Source of the DNA: Pythium myriotylum
Taxonomy: Eukaryota; Oomycota; Peronosporomycetes; Pythiales; Pythiaceae
Reading direction: 5' to 3'
Assembly (NCBI GenBank): GCA_023091665.1
Contig: JALJCQ010000033.1
Coordinates: 310,001 to 374,000 of the forward strand
Length of the DNA: 64,000 bases
A program made the position numbers and the translations under genes. Positions 32,545-42,943 of the stretch are shown piece by piece. Under the pieces are notes generated by a model. That model was not told the DNA's origin. It saw only the letters and a list, made by a program, of their open reading frames with translations, and made no database searches. Positions within the stretch are counted from its first letter, which is position 1; each line of letters begins with the position of its first letter.

Positions 32545-34633
32545 ATGTTGCCTTATTATCGCGGCCCGCTTTCCACGCCAACATTCGGCTCCAGGACAAC
32601 CCTGGAAAACGAGGGACGCCAACTCCACCCGAGCACTCCGAGCCCGATGTCCACGATCGCAGCGGCCTCGCCACGCCTCGAGGGGCCTCTCCACTCGGCC
32701 GGTGCTCGCGCCGCGACTGGTGGCGCCTTCCATGCCTCACCTCCGGACCCCCAAGACCCAAGGCCAGCTCCTGGCCCAGACACAACTCCACGCCAAGAAC
32801 CGGTGGGTAGGACGGGTCCAAATCAGAAACGGGTTTCCGAACCCGTTGTCGACAGTGACCCATCCCCAGGAACCGCCCGTCGAAGTGGACGGTTACCGAA
32901 GAGACGAACTGAACCGGTCCAGCTGGACTTTGACTCAGCTGGGTTGAACCGCCGTGAGCAGAAATTGTTGAAGTTGGCATTGGCCAAATCGGTCGTGGAG
33001 ACCAAGTTGGTGCAAGCAACCAAGTGTCATCAGGGACGCATCTTTCATCCGACGATTGAAGAGTTTGCAAACCCGATCGCGTACATTGCAAGGTATGTGC
33101 CTGGAGTCTCGCTCACGTCGGGTGAGGAGCTGAGTCTTCTGTGCGGAATGTAGCATCCAAGCTGAGGCAGAGAAGACTGGCATTTGCAAGATCGTGCCGC
33201 CGGCTGGATGGAAGCCTCAGTTTGCGATCGATCTGAACAATGAGTCGGTGTTGTTTGAGACGCGGCTGCAGAACATACATAAACTGCAAGAGGGTGTGGA
33301 GTATGAGGACGGACGCACCCACACATTCCGGTCGTACCAGTTAACCGCAGATACCTTTCGAGACAATTGGTTCCGGTCCCGTGGATTTGATCCAGACAAA
33401 CTGACGTCCGATGAAATCGAACAGGAGTACTGGCGAATTGTCGAGAGCGGGGCTCCCTCGGTGCAGGTCGAGTACGCGAACGACCTCGACACGACCAAAG
33501 TTGGGAGCGGGTTCCCGCGGCCTGTGGATCCTTTCCGTGCAGTCGCAAAAGGAAGCGAGAATGTCGACTTCTGTGATCCAGCTTACTATGTGCAGACGGC
33601 GTGGAATCTCAACAACTTGCCGTTCGCGCACGGGTCCTTGCTCCGTCATATGCACACAACCATCAACGGAATTAATGTTCCATGGCTCTATTGTGGGATG
33701 CTCTTCGCAACATTCTGTTGGCATACTGAAGACAACCACATGTACAGCGTCAACTATCAGCACATCGGAGCCAAGAAGCGGTGGTATGGAATCCCATCAA
33801 GTCATTCAGAGGGGTTTGAGCGTGTACTAAAAGAAAGAGTTCCAGAGAGATTCCGGCAGGCACCGGATTTGCTCTTCCACTTAACGACAATGGTATCACC
33901 GTCTGCACTCGCCGCACAGGATGTTGAAGTGTACACACTAATCCAGGAGCCTGGTGATATCATCCTCACGTTTCCTCGAGCATATCATTCCGGTTATAGT
34001 GAAGGGTTCAACTGCAACGAGGCTTGCAACTTCGTGCTCCCGAGTTGGATCCAATACAGCCGTGAATCAATTGAGCGTTACCGTGAGGTGGGGAGAAGCT
34101 CCATCTTCTCGCACGACCGTTTCATGTTTCATTTCGGGTCCACGCAGAGTCTGGACGAGTACAAGCCGGCCGAATGTGAAATGTTGTTGAAGGAGTTACG
34201 ACTGATGTTTCAGGAAGAACAACGATTTAAGCGGGATCTAGAAGCCCTTGGGCTGGAGCATATTCTCGAGTTGTCAGCTGACGTGATGTTAGACGACAAG
34301 TCGATGGAGGAAGACGAAGTGCGAGAGTGCTACTACTGTAAGCACAACGTCTTCTTTTCCGGGGTGATCTGTACTTGCAACCCGTCCCGTTTGTCTTGTC
34401 TTCGTCACGCTAAGGCTATGTGCAAGTGTCCAATCCAAAATCGAACATTGATGCAGTGGATCAGTGCAGCTGAGATGCGGTATGCTATTCGGCGAGTGCA
34501 GGTCAAAATCCAGACACTCCGTCGACAAGAACTACAAGGATCGAATCAGGAATCCGGAAGAGGAGAGATATTTGTCAAGGACAACGGAGTTCAAGCCGGG
34601 TTTGGCGGTCATACCGTCATTGACTTAACGTGA
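32545..34633 (+). CDS. JmjN/JmjC histone lysine demethylase with C5HC2 zinc finger (KDM5-like)
   Basis: JmjC proteins remove methyl groups from histone lysines using iron and 2-oxoglutarate. Exons are 32545-33092 and 33154-34633 (675 residues). After a Pro/Arg-rich leader comes JmjN (about residues 172-215, FHPTIEEFANPIAYI spanning the intron). JmjC follows at about 330-490 with iron ligands His373 and Glu375 in FCWHTEDNHMYSVNY and His461 in YHSGYSEGFNCNEACNF. A C5HC2 zinc finger (CYYCKHNVFFSGVICTCN through CKC, about 575-612) completes the KDM5/JARID1 order. ARID and PHD domains, normally between JmjN and JmjC in KDM5, are absent; only about 110 residues lie there. The three iron ligands are intact. 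An in-frame ATG at 32647 could be the real start, since the first 34 residues look like leader sequence. Confidence 0.9.
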
Positions 34634-34704
34634 GAGACTAGTGTTGTGAGGACCAATTTTGAGAGTAGGAAAGCTCATGATCTTCACACTCTAATGTCAC
34701 GATG

Positions 34705-35580
34705 TCAGTCCACATTCTTTCGACGTGCTAAGAACCCCTCAAATCCGAGGATGTCGTAAAATGTTCGGTCCGCAAGACTCGCTCCAGTCCTTTCATCATG
34801 AGTTTCTTCTAGCGTATGAAAGAGCCACTCGATCTCTGCGTCATCCATTTGAGTCTTCGCCCACCACAGAGTAAAACCGAATGTTGGAGGTCCAGCTAAC
34901 AGCTTCCTGATGGCATCCCAAGATGCGCGGCAGCTTGTAGCACGTAGTGGGAACGTCACGTTAAAGTGATTGTACGGCTTCAGGAGACTCATCATCTCGT
35001 CGATCATTGCATGTGAGTACGGGCGAGTGAACTCTTCTTCGTTCCCATTGCTAGTTGTCCATCCAACTGACAGAACGATCTTGTGGTCATTTGGGCCATC
35101 AATCGAACCAAGATCCGCGGCTGAACGAAGGAAGTCGTTTGCACTGAAATGCACATCTTGGGTGTTGGCAGGGCCAACGAGTATATCTGCGTTGATGAAG
35201 ATGCTTCGCGTGAATGGGAAGTCGACAACAAAATTCCGAAGCAGAGGAGAGGCTGCCTGAAAAGCTGTATCACTTTTAAAGTCAAGCTTCACTATAAGCA
35301 GTGTCTCGCCAAGAAAGTCCACCGCATCGACAAAGAGTTTCGCGAGCTCGATCATCTCTGTGAGGAAGGTTTCCAACGTGAGCTCGCCGTCAGTGTCCGG
35401 AGGGTGGCCCATAACCGGCACCCGCTGACGTTCCGAGAAGATGATGTCGGCCTCGATGGCATTGACATATGCGCTACCGCGGAAGCCCCGGACACTCGCA
35501 TCGCGGATCTGCTGTTCCACTCGACGCAGCAACTCGGAGGAGTTGACGGCGTGCTCCCACCGGTACTCGAGGGGCTTCAT
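34705..35580 (-). CDS. FAM151/menorin-like protein (DUF2181)
   Basis: FAM151/menorin proteins resemble the phosphodiesterase-type TIM barrels; in animals they act in dendrite or photoreceptor maintenance, with the reaction unknown. The single-exon gene encodes 291 residues from the ATG at 35580. Family marks are WEHAVNSSELL near the start, YVNAIEADIIFSERQRVPVM followed by GHPP (about 40-65), and LLIVKLDFKSDTAF (about 93-106). The residues EAD, HPP and KLDFK are those expected to line the active site. No signal peptide is seen, so it is probably cytosolic. It is convergent with the demethylase gene (71 bp between stops) and divergent from the Myb gene. A palindrome lies 45 bp before its start. 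Confidence 0.8.
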   Translation of the reverse strand: MKPLEYRWEHAVNSSELLRRVEQQIRDASVRGFRGSAYVNAIEADIIFSERQRVPVMGHPPDTDGELTLETFLTEMIELAKLFVDAVDFLGETLLIVKLDFKSDTAFQAASPLLRNFVVDFPFTRSIFINADILVGPANTQDVHFSANDFLRSAADLGSIDGPNDHKIVLSVGWTTSNGNEEEFTRPYSHAMIDEMMSLLKPYNHFNVTFPLRATSCRASWDAIRKLLAGPPTFGFTLWWAKTQMDDAEIEWLFHTLEETHDERTGASLADRTFYDILGFEGFLARRKNVD

Positions 35581-36376
35581 TCTTGATCGCTGTGTGGGGT
35601 GGGGAAGACTACCGGTATTACTACTACTACCTGGTAGTAATCAACCTCGAGTATTGAACTCTGAAGAATGCCAATCTGGTCCCCATCCTCTTCCGCCATT
35701 TTTGCCCAATGAGAGCGTTGCTTGGAGCTCTTCAACGTTGAGGAATCATCCTTGGAGCGTCGGTTCTGCACCGACGAGTCGGTGCACTCAGGGACCTCCA
35801 GCCTGACAGGCTTCTCATTCGCGGACGCTCATGGCGCACGGCAACGTCAGGAAAGCGGTGCTTCCAATGCGATAAGGTGAACCGAACAGAGAAGATATTG
35901 CCGAGACCGAGCAGTTGAGTTTGTTGGGTGGCGATCAGGTTTCTGACCGTTCGCCGAAAATAACCGAATCCAATCCTCCGCGACCTTTCGCAAGATCCGC
36001 CCTCAGCTCCTTCCAATCACCGTGCCCCTCACGTGAATTTCAACCAATCCTGCTTCCTAACCGGGCTCGTCAATCCAGCTGCGGCTCACCGTTGGGTTTA
36101 TTTTCCCTCTTCTCCTCCGTTGGCGCTTCGATCTTTTTGTGGAAGGATCATAACGTTTCCATGCATACTTTGTCCAAGTCACGCGCCGATCGGGACTTGG
36201 CAGTTGGGACGACGCGCCAACTCTTTTTTGTCCAGACCAGCATGTTGAGCTCTCCACTTTAAAAATCCTCAACGGGCGACCAGACCCACGACGCTCATCA
36301 ATCTCGTCGGATCCGTTGCGAGCACCAGGCGACCACACCACCGCCACGCCGAAGCCCTGGGGCCGCTCGCCTGACG
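35581..36376. other. Divergent intergenic region (FAM151-like / Myb)
   Basis: About 800 bp separate the two divergent genes. Apart from the palindrome at 35625-35639 and an ACCGGT core at 35611, it has no recognisable gene. Plus-strand frames here are short and without domains. A CCACTTT initiator-like site at about 36254 precedes the Myb ATG by some 120 bp. Confidence 0.4.
35625..35639. promoter_or_regulatory. Palindrome TACTACC-T-GGTAGTA upstream of the FAM151-like gene
   Basis: Perfect 7-bp arms flank a single T, embedded in a short TAC-TAC run. The inner 13 bp are identical to those of the palindrome at 22474-22488. It lies 45-59 bp upstream of the FAM151-like ATG, inside the likely core promoter. 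Confidence 0.45.
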
Positions 36377-37403
36377 ATGATGACGCCGACAGCGTCCAGC
36401 GCCACAGTCAGCAAGAGGCGCAAGGAGCGCAAGCCGGTCTGCAAGTGGACCGAGAAGGAGGACCAGCTCATGGCGAAACTCGTGCAGAAGTACGGCACTC
36501 GCCACTGGACTATCATCGGCACCAAGCTCCCTGGGCGCAACGGCAAGCAATGCCGCGAGCGGTCTGTTTTCTTTTTGGCACGAATTGTGACGTGGGTACA
36601 TTTGCTGACGTTAACCGCTGATTTTCAGATGGCACAACCAACTGGATCCTGCCATTCGGAAAGATCCGTGGACGGATGAAGAGGAACGGCTGTTGAAAGA
36701 AGCGCATGACAAGTACGGGAACAAATGGGCCGAGATCGCCAAGATGCTTCCAGGTCGAACTGACAATGCAATCAAGAATCACTGGAACTCTAGCAAACGT
36801 AGATTGAAACGAAGCGCTCACTCCTGTTCAACGGATGTTGATGACGACGAAGAACGGAATTTCAAGAGACGTCGTAGTAGTACGATCTGCACATCTAATG
36901 ATGAGGAGTCCTCGACAGAGGAGCCAGTTGTCGACACTCACGTCGACGTTAAAATCGTTGACATCGCTGCTGCTTCGAAGAATCCATCGGTTGAACGCCC
37001 TCATGATCTGGGTTCACGCAGCCCCCAAGATGTGGCGAACGTGTTCGCCACAGTAACACCGGTTGCTCTCGGAGTCTCTGTTCCCTGTGCTGCACCCTGT
37101 TGGACGCCAAATCAGCAGGCAATCCTGCTGCCCAACACTATCGGTTACTCGTGGCACCTAGCAAACCCCGTAACTCCATGGCTGCTGGCCTCACAAGTCC
37201 CAGTCACTCACAACGAGGAACCGAAGGTCGAGCCGGTACAAGTGAAGGCGTGCGAGGAGCAGGCCGCAAACCAACGGCTACTCGAACTTCAAGAAGCAGC
37301 GTTGGTGTCTGAGTCTAGTCCAGCGAAGCAACGAGATGCCGCTGATCCGCGCCTTCAGCTGCTAGCTGATGCAGCACTACTCCAGTCTCTCTGTCGATCT
37401 TGA
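36377..37403 (+). CDS. R2R3-type Myb transcription factor
   Basis: Myb proteins bind DNA through repeats of about 50 residues with three spaced tryptophans. Exons are 36377-36561 and 36629-37403 (319 residues); the intron splits codon 62 inside the first repeat. Repeat 1 (about residues 22-72) has [38 protein letters not shown] and the spliced W. Repeat 2 (about 73-123) has [18 protein letters not shown] and [20 protein letters not shown] ending HW. This is the animal/plant R2R3 arrangement, and both recognition helices are intact. A basic cluster (KRR, KRRR) after it may be the nuclear localisation signal. The rest is Ser/Pro/Val-rich and of low complexity, as in activation regions. Two ATGs in a row begin the gene. 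Confidence 0.9.
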
Positions 37404-37853
37404 GCGTGTGCCGTGTTGGGGTAACGTGGACTGACACCCCTTGGTGATTTATTTAACTATCCTCGAAGTGATCGACAAACCAAGCAGCGTGACTTGGTCT
37501 ATCCGATAAGAGTGATGTACCAAAGCCTGGCCGTCGGAGCAAGTTCGCAACAGGCCATTGCCGCTGCCATGGCGAGATGCCGCTGCTTCAGCTTCATTTA
37601 CGTAACAATCCATATATAGCGTGGCCCGAAACCACAAAAACACGCAAAGAAGTATAGTATACACTGAGTATACTCGGTGGTCCATCGCCTTTGTTGGGTG
37701 ATATTGTTGGTCTCAGGGTCTCTAAATTTGTGAAAAATTCTGCGGGTCTGCCCCCCCCACGTAGGGTCTCAGAGACGCGCAACACCAGGTGTGGCGTCGA
37801 GTGGTCTGCTCCCTTCCTTGCCTCACACAACAGAAGCAGTCGCTCCGTCCAAG
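37404..37853. other. Intergenic region between Myb and the small mitochondrial protein
   Basis: No gene is visible. It holds an eight-C run at 37751-37758 and AT-richer DNA than its neighbours near 37600-37740, which may be the promoter of the next gene. Confidence 0.35.
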
Positions 37854-38102
37854 ATGCTCGGCCAGATCGTGAAGCAGACCTCCTCCCAGATCTCCCTGGC
37901 GGGCCGTCGCGGCATCGCCCGCTCGGCCGCGCGCATGGGCGGCGACCACGGCGGCCACCACCAGCACTACGTCTTCGAGGGCGAGTTCTCCAAGACCTGG
38001 ATCAACTCGCTCGCCTTCGTCGTCGTCGGTCTCGGCATCGGTGTCCCGGTCGGTCTCGTCAAGTACCAGAACTGGAAGAACGGCTTCCCGCGTGCCGAAT
38101 AA
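37854..38102 (+). CDS. Small mitochondrial inner-membrane protein, possibly a COX7C-like subunit
   Basis: This is an 82-residue, intronless protein with the ATG at 37854 (aag before it). The first 28 residues are rich in Arg, Ser, Gln and Gly without acids, like a mitochondrial presequence. A His-rich stretch (GGDHGGHHQHYVFEGEFSKT) follows, then one membrane segment (about residues 50-70, INSLAFVVVGLGIGVPVGLV) and a short basic tail (KYQNWKNGFPRAE). The layout and the tail resemble small cytochrome c oxidase subunits such as COX7C, but the similarity is too short to be sure. The strong codon bias (mostly C or G third positions) suggests high expression, which fits a respiratory subunit. Confidence 0.7.
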   Translation: MLGQIVKQTSSQISLAGRRGIARSAARMGGDHGGHHQHYVFEGEFSKTWINSLAFVVVGLGIGVPVGLVKYQNWKNGFPRAE

Positions 38103-38551
38103 ACCAGCTATGTTCAAAGTAAGCGGAAAATATCAATGCGCCAGCGACTGCTTCTCTTCTCACAGTGTGGGAATGTGAGCATAGCGTGCCGTCGTTTTCA
38201 TTTTCTCTATCTGCGATTGTCGCCTTTTCGATACGAATGCTCTTGAAGTACTTCAGTGTGTTGCAGCTGGAGAAAGTGCTGGACAACGCAAGTACCGAAG
38301 CACTGTGCGCAGAGGTGGCAAAAGGTCGCGTTGATAAATTCGGCGGCTTTCATGCACTTGGTCTCGTCTCGATAGCGGACTGCAGCACGCGTGAACAATA
38401 AAAAAAGGGAAAAAAGAACAGAATGTGATTGTAGACGAATTAGCTGGTCTTCACGGAAGCTTCGTAACGTCCTCCACATTTGCAGCAAAAGCTCATAACG
38501 CAGTCACAGCCAGACGTGGACGCAATTGCATCCATCGGTGACCCAGGAAGC
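38103..38551. other. Convergent intergenic region
   Basis: The 3' ends of the small mitochondrial gene and the peroxiredoxin gene face each other here. The minus strand has a Cys-rich frame (two parts near 38455-38535 and 38250-38380) that I could not splice into a consistent protein. It probably contains the two 3' UTRs. Confidence 0.35.
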
Positions 38552-39511
38552 TCACAGCTCAGCCTTCTCCTCATTCTCACCGTAGAGGTTCTTGAAGAAG
38601 TCGATCTTTCCGACGTGATCCGTCTTGATCGTCTCACCTCCTGGCTTCCAGTTGGCTGGGCACACCTCGAACGGGTGTGAAGCCGCGTACTGGAATGCCT
38701 TGAGGATACGAAGCGTCTCATCAACGCTACGGCCCACTGCGTCGTCGTTGATCTGGATCGATCGAATGGTGCCTTCTGGGTCAATGATGAAAAGGCCACG
38801 CAAGGCAGCACCATACATCTCATCGGCTTCGTCTGTGACGAGAACACCGTAATCTTCCGAGATGCGTTTGCTGATATCAGCAATGAGCGGGATGTTCATT
38901 TTTCCCAACCCTCCCTCATTGCGAGGAGTCTTGATCCATGCCAGGTGCGTGTGGTGCGAGTCCGTTGAGATGGCCACCACCTCGGCATTAATCTCACGGA
39001 ACTTATTGACGCTGTCACTGAAGCTCACAATCTCCGTGGGGCACACAAACGTGAAGTCGAATGGGTAGAAGAACAGCACGAGCCACTTGCCGCGGTAGTC
39101 ACTCAGCGACACCTTTTCGAACTTCTCGTTGATCACGGCGTTGACGTTGTTGAAGTCAGGCGCAGGCTTACGCGGGGTCACCTGAATCAAAATGCGGTGT
39201 CCGTCAAGCGATCGACACCATCCAGCGCAAGGTTCTGGTCAGCGCACCTTGAAAGCCGACGCCGAGTAACGGTTCTTCTTCTGGTAGCCGAGCTGCTCGA
39301 GAAGCGCGTCCGTGACATGAGGGAATTGGACTTCCACGCTGTTGGAATAATGTCAGTTCACCAGTCAGAAGAGCTTCGAAGGTTCGACGACCACCGCCAC
39401 TGGCGCGTACCTCTTCTTGGGTTTCTTGGCGTCGGCGAGCGAGGCCGTGAGCGCCACGACCAGCGCGAGCAGCAGCGCGGCGCGTGCGAAGAAGCGCATG
39501 TGCTTGAGCAT
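38552..39511 (-). CDS. ER/secreted typical 2-Cys peroxiredoxin (PRDX4-like)
   Basis: Typical 2-Cys peroxiredoxins reduce hydrogen peroxide and organic peroxides using two cysteines. Exons are 39511-39411, 39338-39248 and 39181-38552 (273 residues, introns 72 and 66 bp). The catalytic domain in exon 3 has no ATG at its start, which led me to the two upstream exons; all phases agree. Exon 1 encodes a signal peptide ([20 protein letters not shown] followed by LTASLADA). Exon 2 adds about 30 residues ([20 protein letters not shown]...). The peroxidatic Cys111 is in FVCPTE and the resolving Cys238 in EVCPANW, and YGENEEK with the GGLG loop mark the hyperoxidation-sensitive type. The chain ends KAEL, a possible ER-retrieval variant. 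Together this points to the ER lumen, as for PRDX4, and not the cytosol. Confidence 0.88.
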
Positions 39512-39824
39512 CGTGTTTGTCGACTCCACGGGCCTCCACGTGCCCACCGCCTTTGCCGCCGGTCGAAGTTCAACTGTCGGCGGATCCAGCCGCATCGTGA
39601 CACGTACAGTTCAATCAGGTTGGTGGCGTAACTACTACCGGGCAGTTGCCACCAAGAGCATTTGGCTCGAGACACCGACCAGAGGTCACTGAAAAGAGGG
39701 GCGACAAAGTGCTGACGTTGATCGCGTGAAAGCAGCCATTGTGCAGGCCATTTCGCAGAACGTCGTCAACCCCAAGCGGAAGCCTGTGCGCCACTCGTCT
39801 GGAGTACCGTATCGATCGCCAGGA

Positions 39825-40761
39825 ATGAGCGGCATGAATAAGCTTCGCGTACTTTGTCTCCACGGATACCGCCAGAGCGGCGAGAAGCTGCGTGGAAGAA
39901 TCGCTGCGTATCGACGTGCGTTCAAGTCATCAGTCGAATTCGGTAAGGCTTTGGCTAAGCTCGGCGTTGACAGGCTCCGTCCCTGTGCTCGAATCTCAAA
40001 GCTCGCAATTCACGCCTTATGCTTCGCTCTAGTTTGCGTGGATGCACCCATTGTCGTTCCATACGAGCCCACGTCCGAAGAACACACTGCACGGTGAGGT
40101 AGCACTGCGCCCGTTGGCATTGCTGACTTGAGCTCAATCCGCTTGGTGCAACTGTATCTAGCGTCGAAGAGCAAGAGGAAGGTGGTGAGCCTCAAGAAGA
40201 TGTTCGCCAGTTTTCATGGTTCAACTTCGAACGTGGTCGTGAAGACGGAACATACACGCTAGAGAATGTGCAGGAGTCTATCGACTACTTGGTTGCAATC
40301 TGCAAAGAGCAGGGCCCTTTTGATGGCGTGTTTGGTTTCAGTCAGGGTGGCACTGTGGCTACTTGGCTTCTCCAGCTGCAGCGTTCGTGGTGCACACGCC
40401 ATGAATATGCTTTTGGCACCTACTGATACATTTTCTTCATGTAGAGACCAAGAAGGATGATTATCCGTTTGTATTCAATTTTGCGATCGTCGTATCAGCC
40501 GGCAACGTGACTGATGATCGCTACATCTATTGCCGCGACAAGCTCCAGTTTCCTTCCTTGCACATCATTGGCAAGACCGATGCCGTCGTCGCCATAGATC
40601 GAAGTCGCGCCTTGTCGGAGACGTACGCGAACCCGCTCATTTTCGAACACTCTGGTGGCCATTACATTCCAGCCAACAAGGAGCCAAAGGACATCATGCG
40701 AGCATTCATCAAGGACATGCAAGTCCTCGCTCAGAAGCGCGAGGAGGAACAGAACGCGTAG
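39825..40761 (+). CDS. FSH1-family serine hydrolase
   Basis: FSH1 proteins are small alpha/beta hydrolases, related to human OVCA2, that probably cleave esters. Four exons join in frame: 39825-39942, 40033-40093, 40162-40382 and 40445-40761 (238 residues). The start MSGMNKLRVLCLHGYRQSGE shows the oxyanion-loop LHGYRQS typical of the family. The nucleophile elbow is GVFGFSQGGTVA (Ser in GFSQG). The acid (IGKTDAVV) and the histidine (EHSGGHYIP) complete the triad. The donor of intron 3 (C/GTTCGT) is weak but gives the only in-frame join. No signal sequence is seen, so it is cytosolic. It is divergent from the peroxiredoxin gene, with 313 bp between the starts. Confidence 0.87.
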
Positions 40762-40881
40762 GCGGGCACAATCTGCACCCCGCGATACAATGACGTATGC
40801 TCTAATAGAGAGAGGCATTCCTCTGTAAAGAGATGTCCTGGTTTGCTTGTCCACCGCAACTTGTGTGCGACGGTCTTGGTC

Positions 40882-42570
40882 ATGATCTCCCGACTAGCCT
40901 CGCGCTCGAGGCTATTGGTGGCTCGCAATGCAACTCGAGTGCAGCGCGCCGCTATGCACTTGGGGCGGGCGACTGCAGAGGATACGCTTGAGTTCCTCAA
41001 CCGCTCAGAAGCGCCGAGCGCGAGCGTGAAGCTTCGGCTCGGCGAGGACTCGTTCGCCTCCATAACTCACCGCGGCATCGGCAGTCCATACCTGTGGGCG
41101 AAAGATATACCGCGTATCGATGCGACAAAAGCTGCAATTACGGGCTTCAAGAGTAATTTTATTCAGGTGACATCAACGTTTGTGGTGTCTCTCACAAGTG
41201 GTACAAGATACTGAGTATCTCTGGTTGGAATTCAGACGTCATTCAACCCCTACGTCGATGCTCCTCTCCAGACACCGGAGAAACAGGCATATGTTGAGTC
41301 ACTCGTCATACAAGAAGCGATTGAAGATGAAGGGATTCCTCGTGAGGCGCTCGTACTATCGGCTTTGGTTGAGGACACCCTTGTCCATCCAGCCAGCGCA
41401 GGTTTGTCGACAGTTTGCCTACATCATAACATCGAAGGCAGAACTCACCTCACTGTGGTCCCAAACTTCAGATCCCATCCAACGCCTCTCAAGAGAATTT
41501 ATTGAGAAAGGTTTGAAGACAGCCGTGAACGAACTGAACATCGAAGCTTTGGACCATTTGGTGGTTCGCGTGCCGGAAGAGTTAATTCTATCCGCAGAGT
41601 ACCAGTCCAAGTTAGTCGACGCTCTTGATCTCACAGCAGGCATTCTCCAAGATTTGAGCGCGAAGAACAAGATCCAAAGCTTCGGCTTTGCTCTCCCACA
41701 GGTCTCTTCATTGCACTTGGAGCGTCTTGTGGAGTCAACCTTCCTTCTGCTCTCGACGCAGTGTAGCAGCTTCTCGTCGCTTCAAGCGCCATGCACGTTG
41801 GGAAGTTCATTCCCACCAATTTTCAATGAACTCCAGCAGTCACGTGGGTTCCTGGTTTTTGCTGAGAAAGTCTTCGATTGCTCGCTTGCAAATGGGAAGC
41901 CTTTCATTCTCCGCACCTACGCTCCCAACGTAGGGGAAGATGTTGCTCTGCTGCTAAAATCAGCGTTCAACCTAGCGATCAGCATCGAGCGAAAGTACGC
42001 AGAGAAAATTCTCCCTGAACATCCCCAACTCAAGCTACCGGCAGCCGAAGACGTGGCGTGGGCTCACATCCTCGCGAACCAGCACTCGCAGTTTGACAAC
42101 CTAGAGGAATGGATATACATTCGCGAGACCCAGATCTCGCCCTGTCTCGAGATCACCGTCAAACAGTTTGAAGATTATGAAGAGCTCAAGGAGTTCGGCT
42201 TTGCCTACTCTATGGCTTTGCGAGAGCTGCTCAAGTGTTTCACTGCTTCCATCGAGGTAAGCTTTCTGCGGAAACATGCACACCGCTATTCACTAAATCT
42301 CCCTGCGTTTCTGCCTGGAATGATTACCAGATTCTCGACGCCAGTCGTGCGGAGAATATTCTCACAGCCGTTAGAAAGACCGGACTCGTAAGTCAAGGTG
42401 AATCACTGGAACAAGTGGCCACAAGAGCCGCGCTCAGCGCTGGTGCCGATGTGGTTATCTTCCAGGAACAGCTCGGCAAGTCTGGTAGCTTCTCGCACGA
42501 TCCATTGTACACTCCGTCAGAGCTTGGAGAAATCGGTCGCATTGTGAACCAGGCCATCCGCGATGAATAG
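40882..42570 (+). CDS. Degenerate aldo-keto-reductase-like mitochondrial protein
   Basis: Four exons join in frame: 40882-41166, 41236-41401, 41472-42256 and 42331-42570 (491 residues). The first 40 residues are Arg/Ala-rich without acids, so a mitochondrial presequence is likely. The central part has the feel of aldo-keto reductases: LKTAVNELNIEALDHLVVRV-PEEL resembles the strand with the family LHNPE motif, followed by a helix (QSKLVDALDLTAGILQDLSA) and KIQSFGFALPQ, like GKIRYGVS. However, the His of the motif is Arg, and no clear Asp/Tyr/Lys of the catalytic tetrad is found in the N-terminal part (GIGSPYLWAKDI). It may therefore be inactive or highly diverged. The C-terminal 180 residues have no match that I know. 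Call is tentative; the gene model is well supported. Confidence 0.6.
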
Positions 42571-42943
42571 ACAGAGTTGGTGTGTTGAAGGAATGTCGTG
42601 AGTTCTTGCGCAATATTCTTACAGTTTCAGGTAAACTTCGAGCAAATCTGGGATAACTGTGCGAATTTGGTAATTTCGGATGGGTCGTTTCAAGAACTCA
42701 GGGAAGGAACCCAATTTTTGGCGACCCGAAGCCACCGGCAAGCGACGCAGGTATTTGCAGCCGCCGGCGCCACGCTCTCCAGACACCGACCAACTGCAAG
42801 AGCCGCCGTGGTGGGAGAACTTCCAGAGGCGAGGCGCCGCTAATTTTACCGCACTTCGTTCCTCCTCGCGCCAACAGCTCAGCGGCCGCCACTCGACAAC
42901 TCCGACACCTCACCGCAGAGCAGACGCGTCGGCAGTGAGCGCC

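Noticed and set aside
38207..38535. Cys-rich minus-strand frame (CDCVMSFCCKCGG and TFCHLCAQCFG) downstream of the peroxiredoxin
   Set aside because: The two parts look like a zinc finger, and a good acceptor lies between them, but no donor gives a matching phase except a weak one. The first ATG is only 17 bp after the peroxiredoxin stop, so 3' UTR is more likely.
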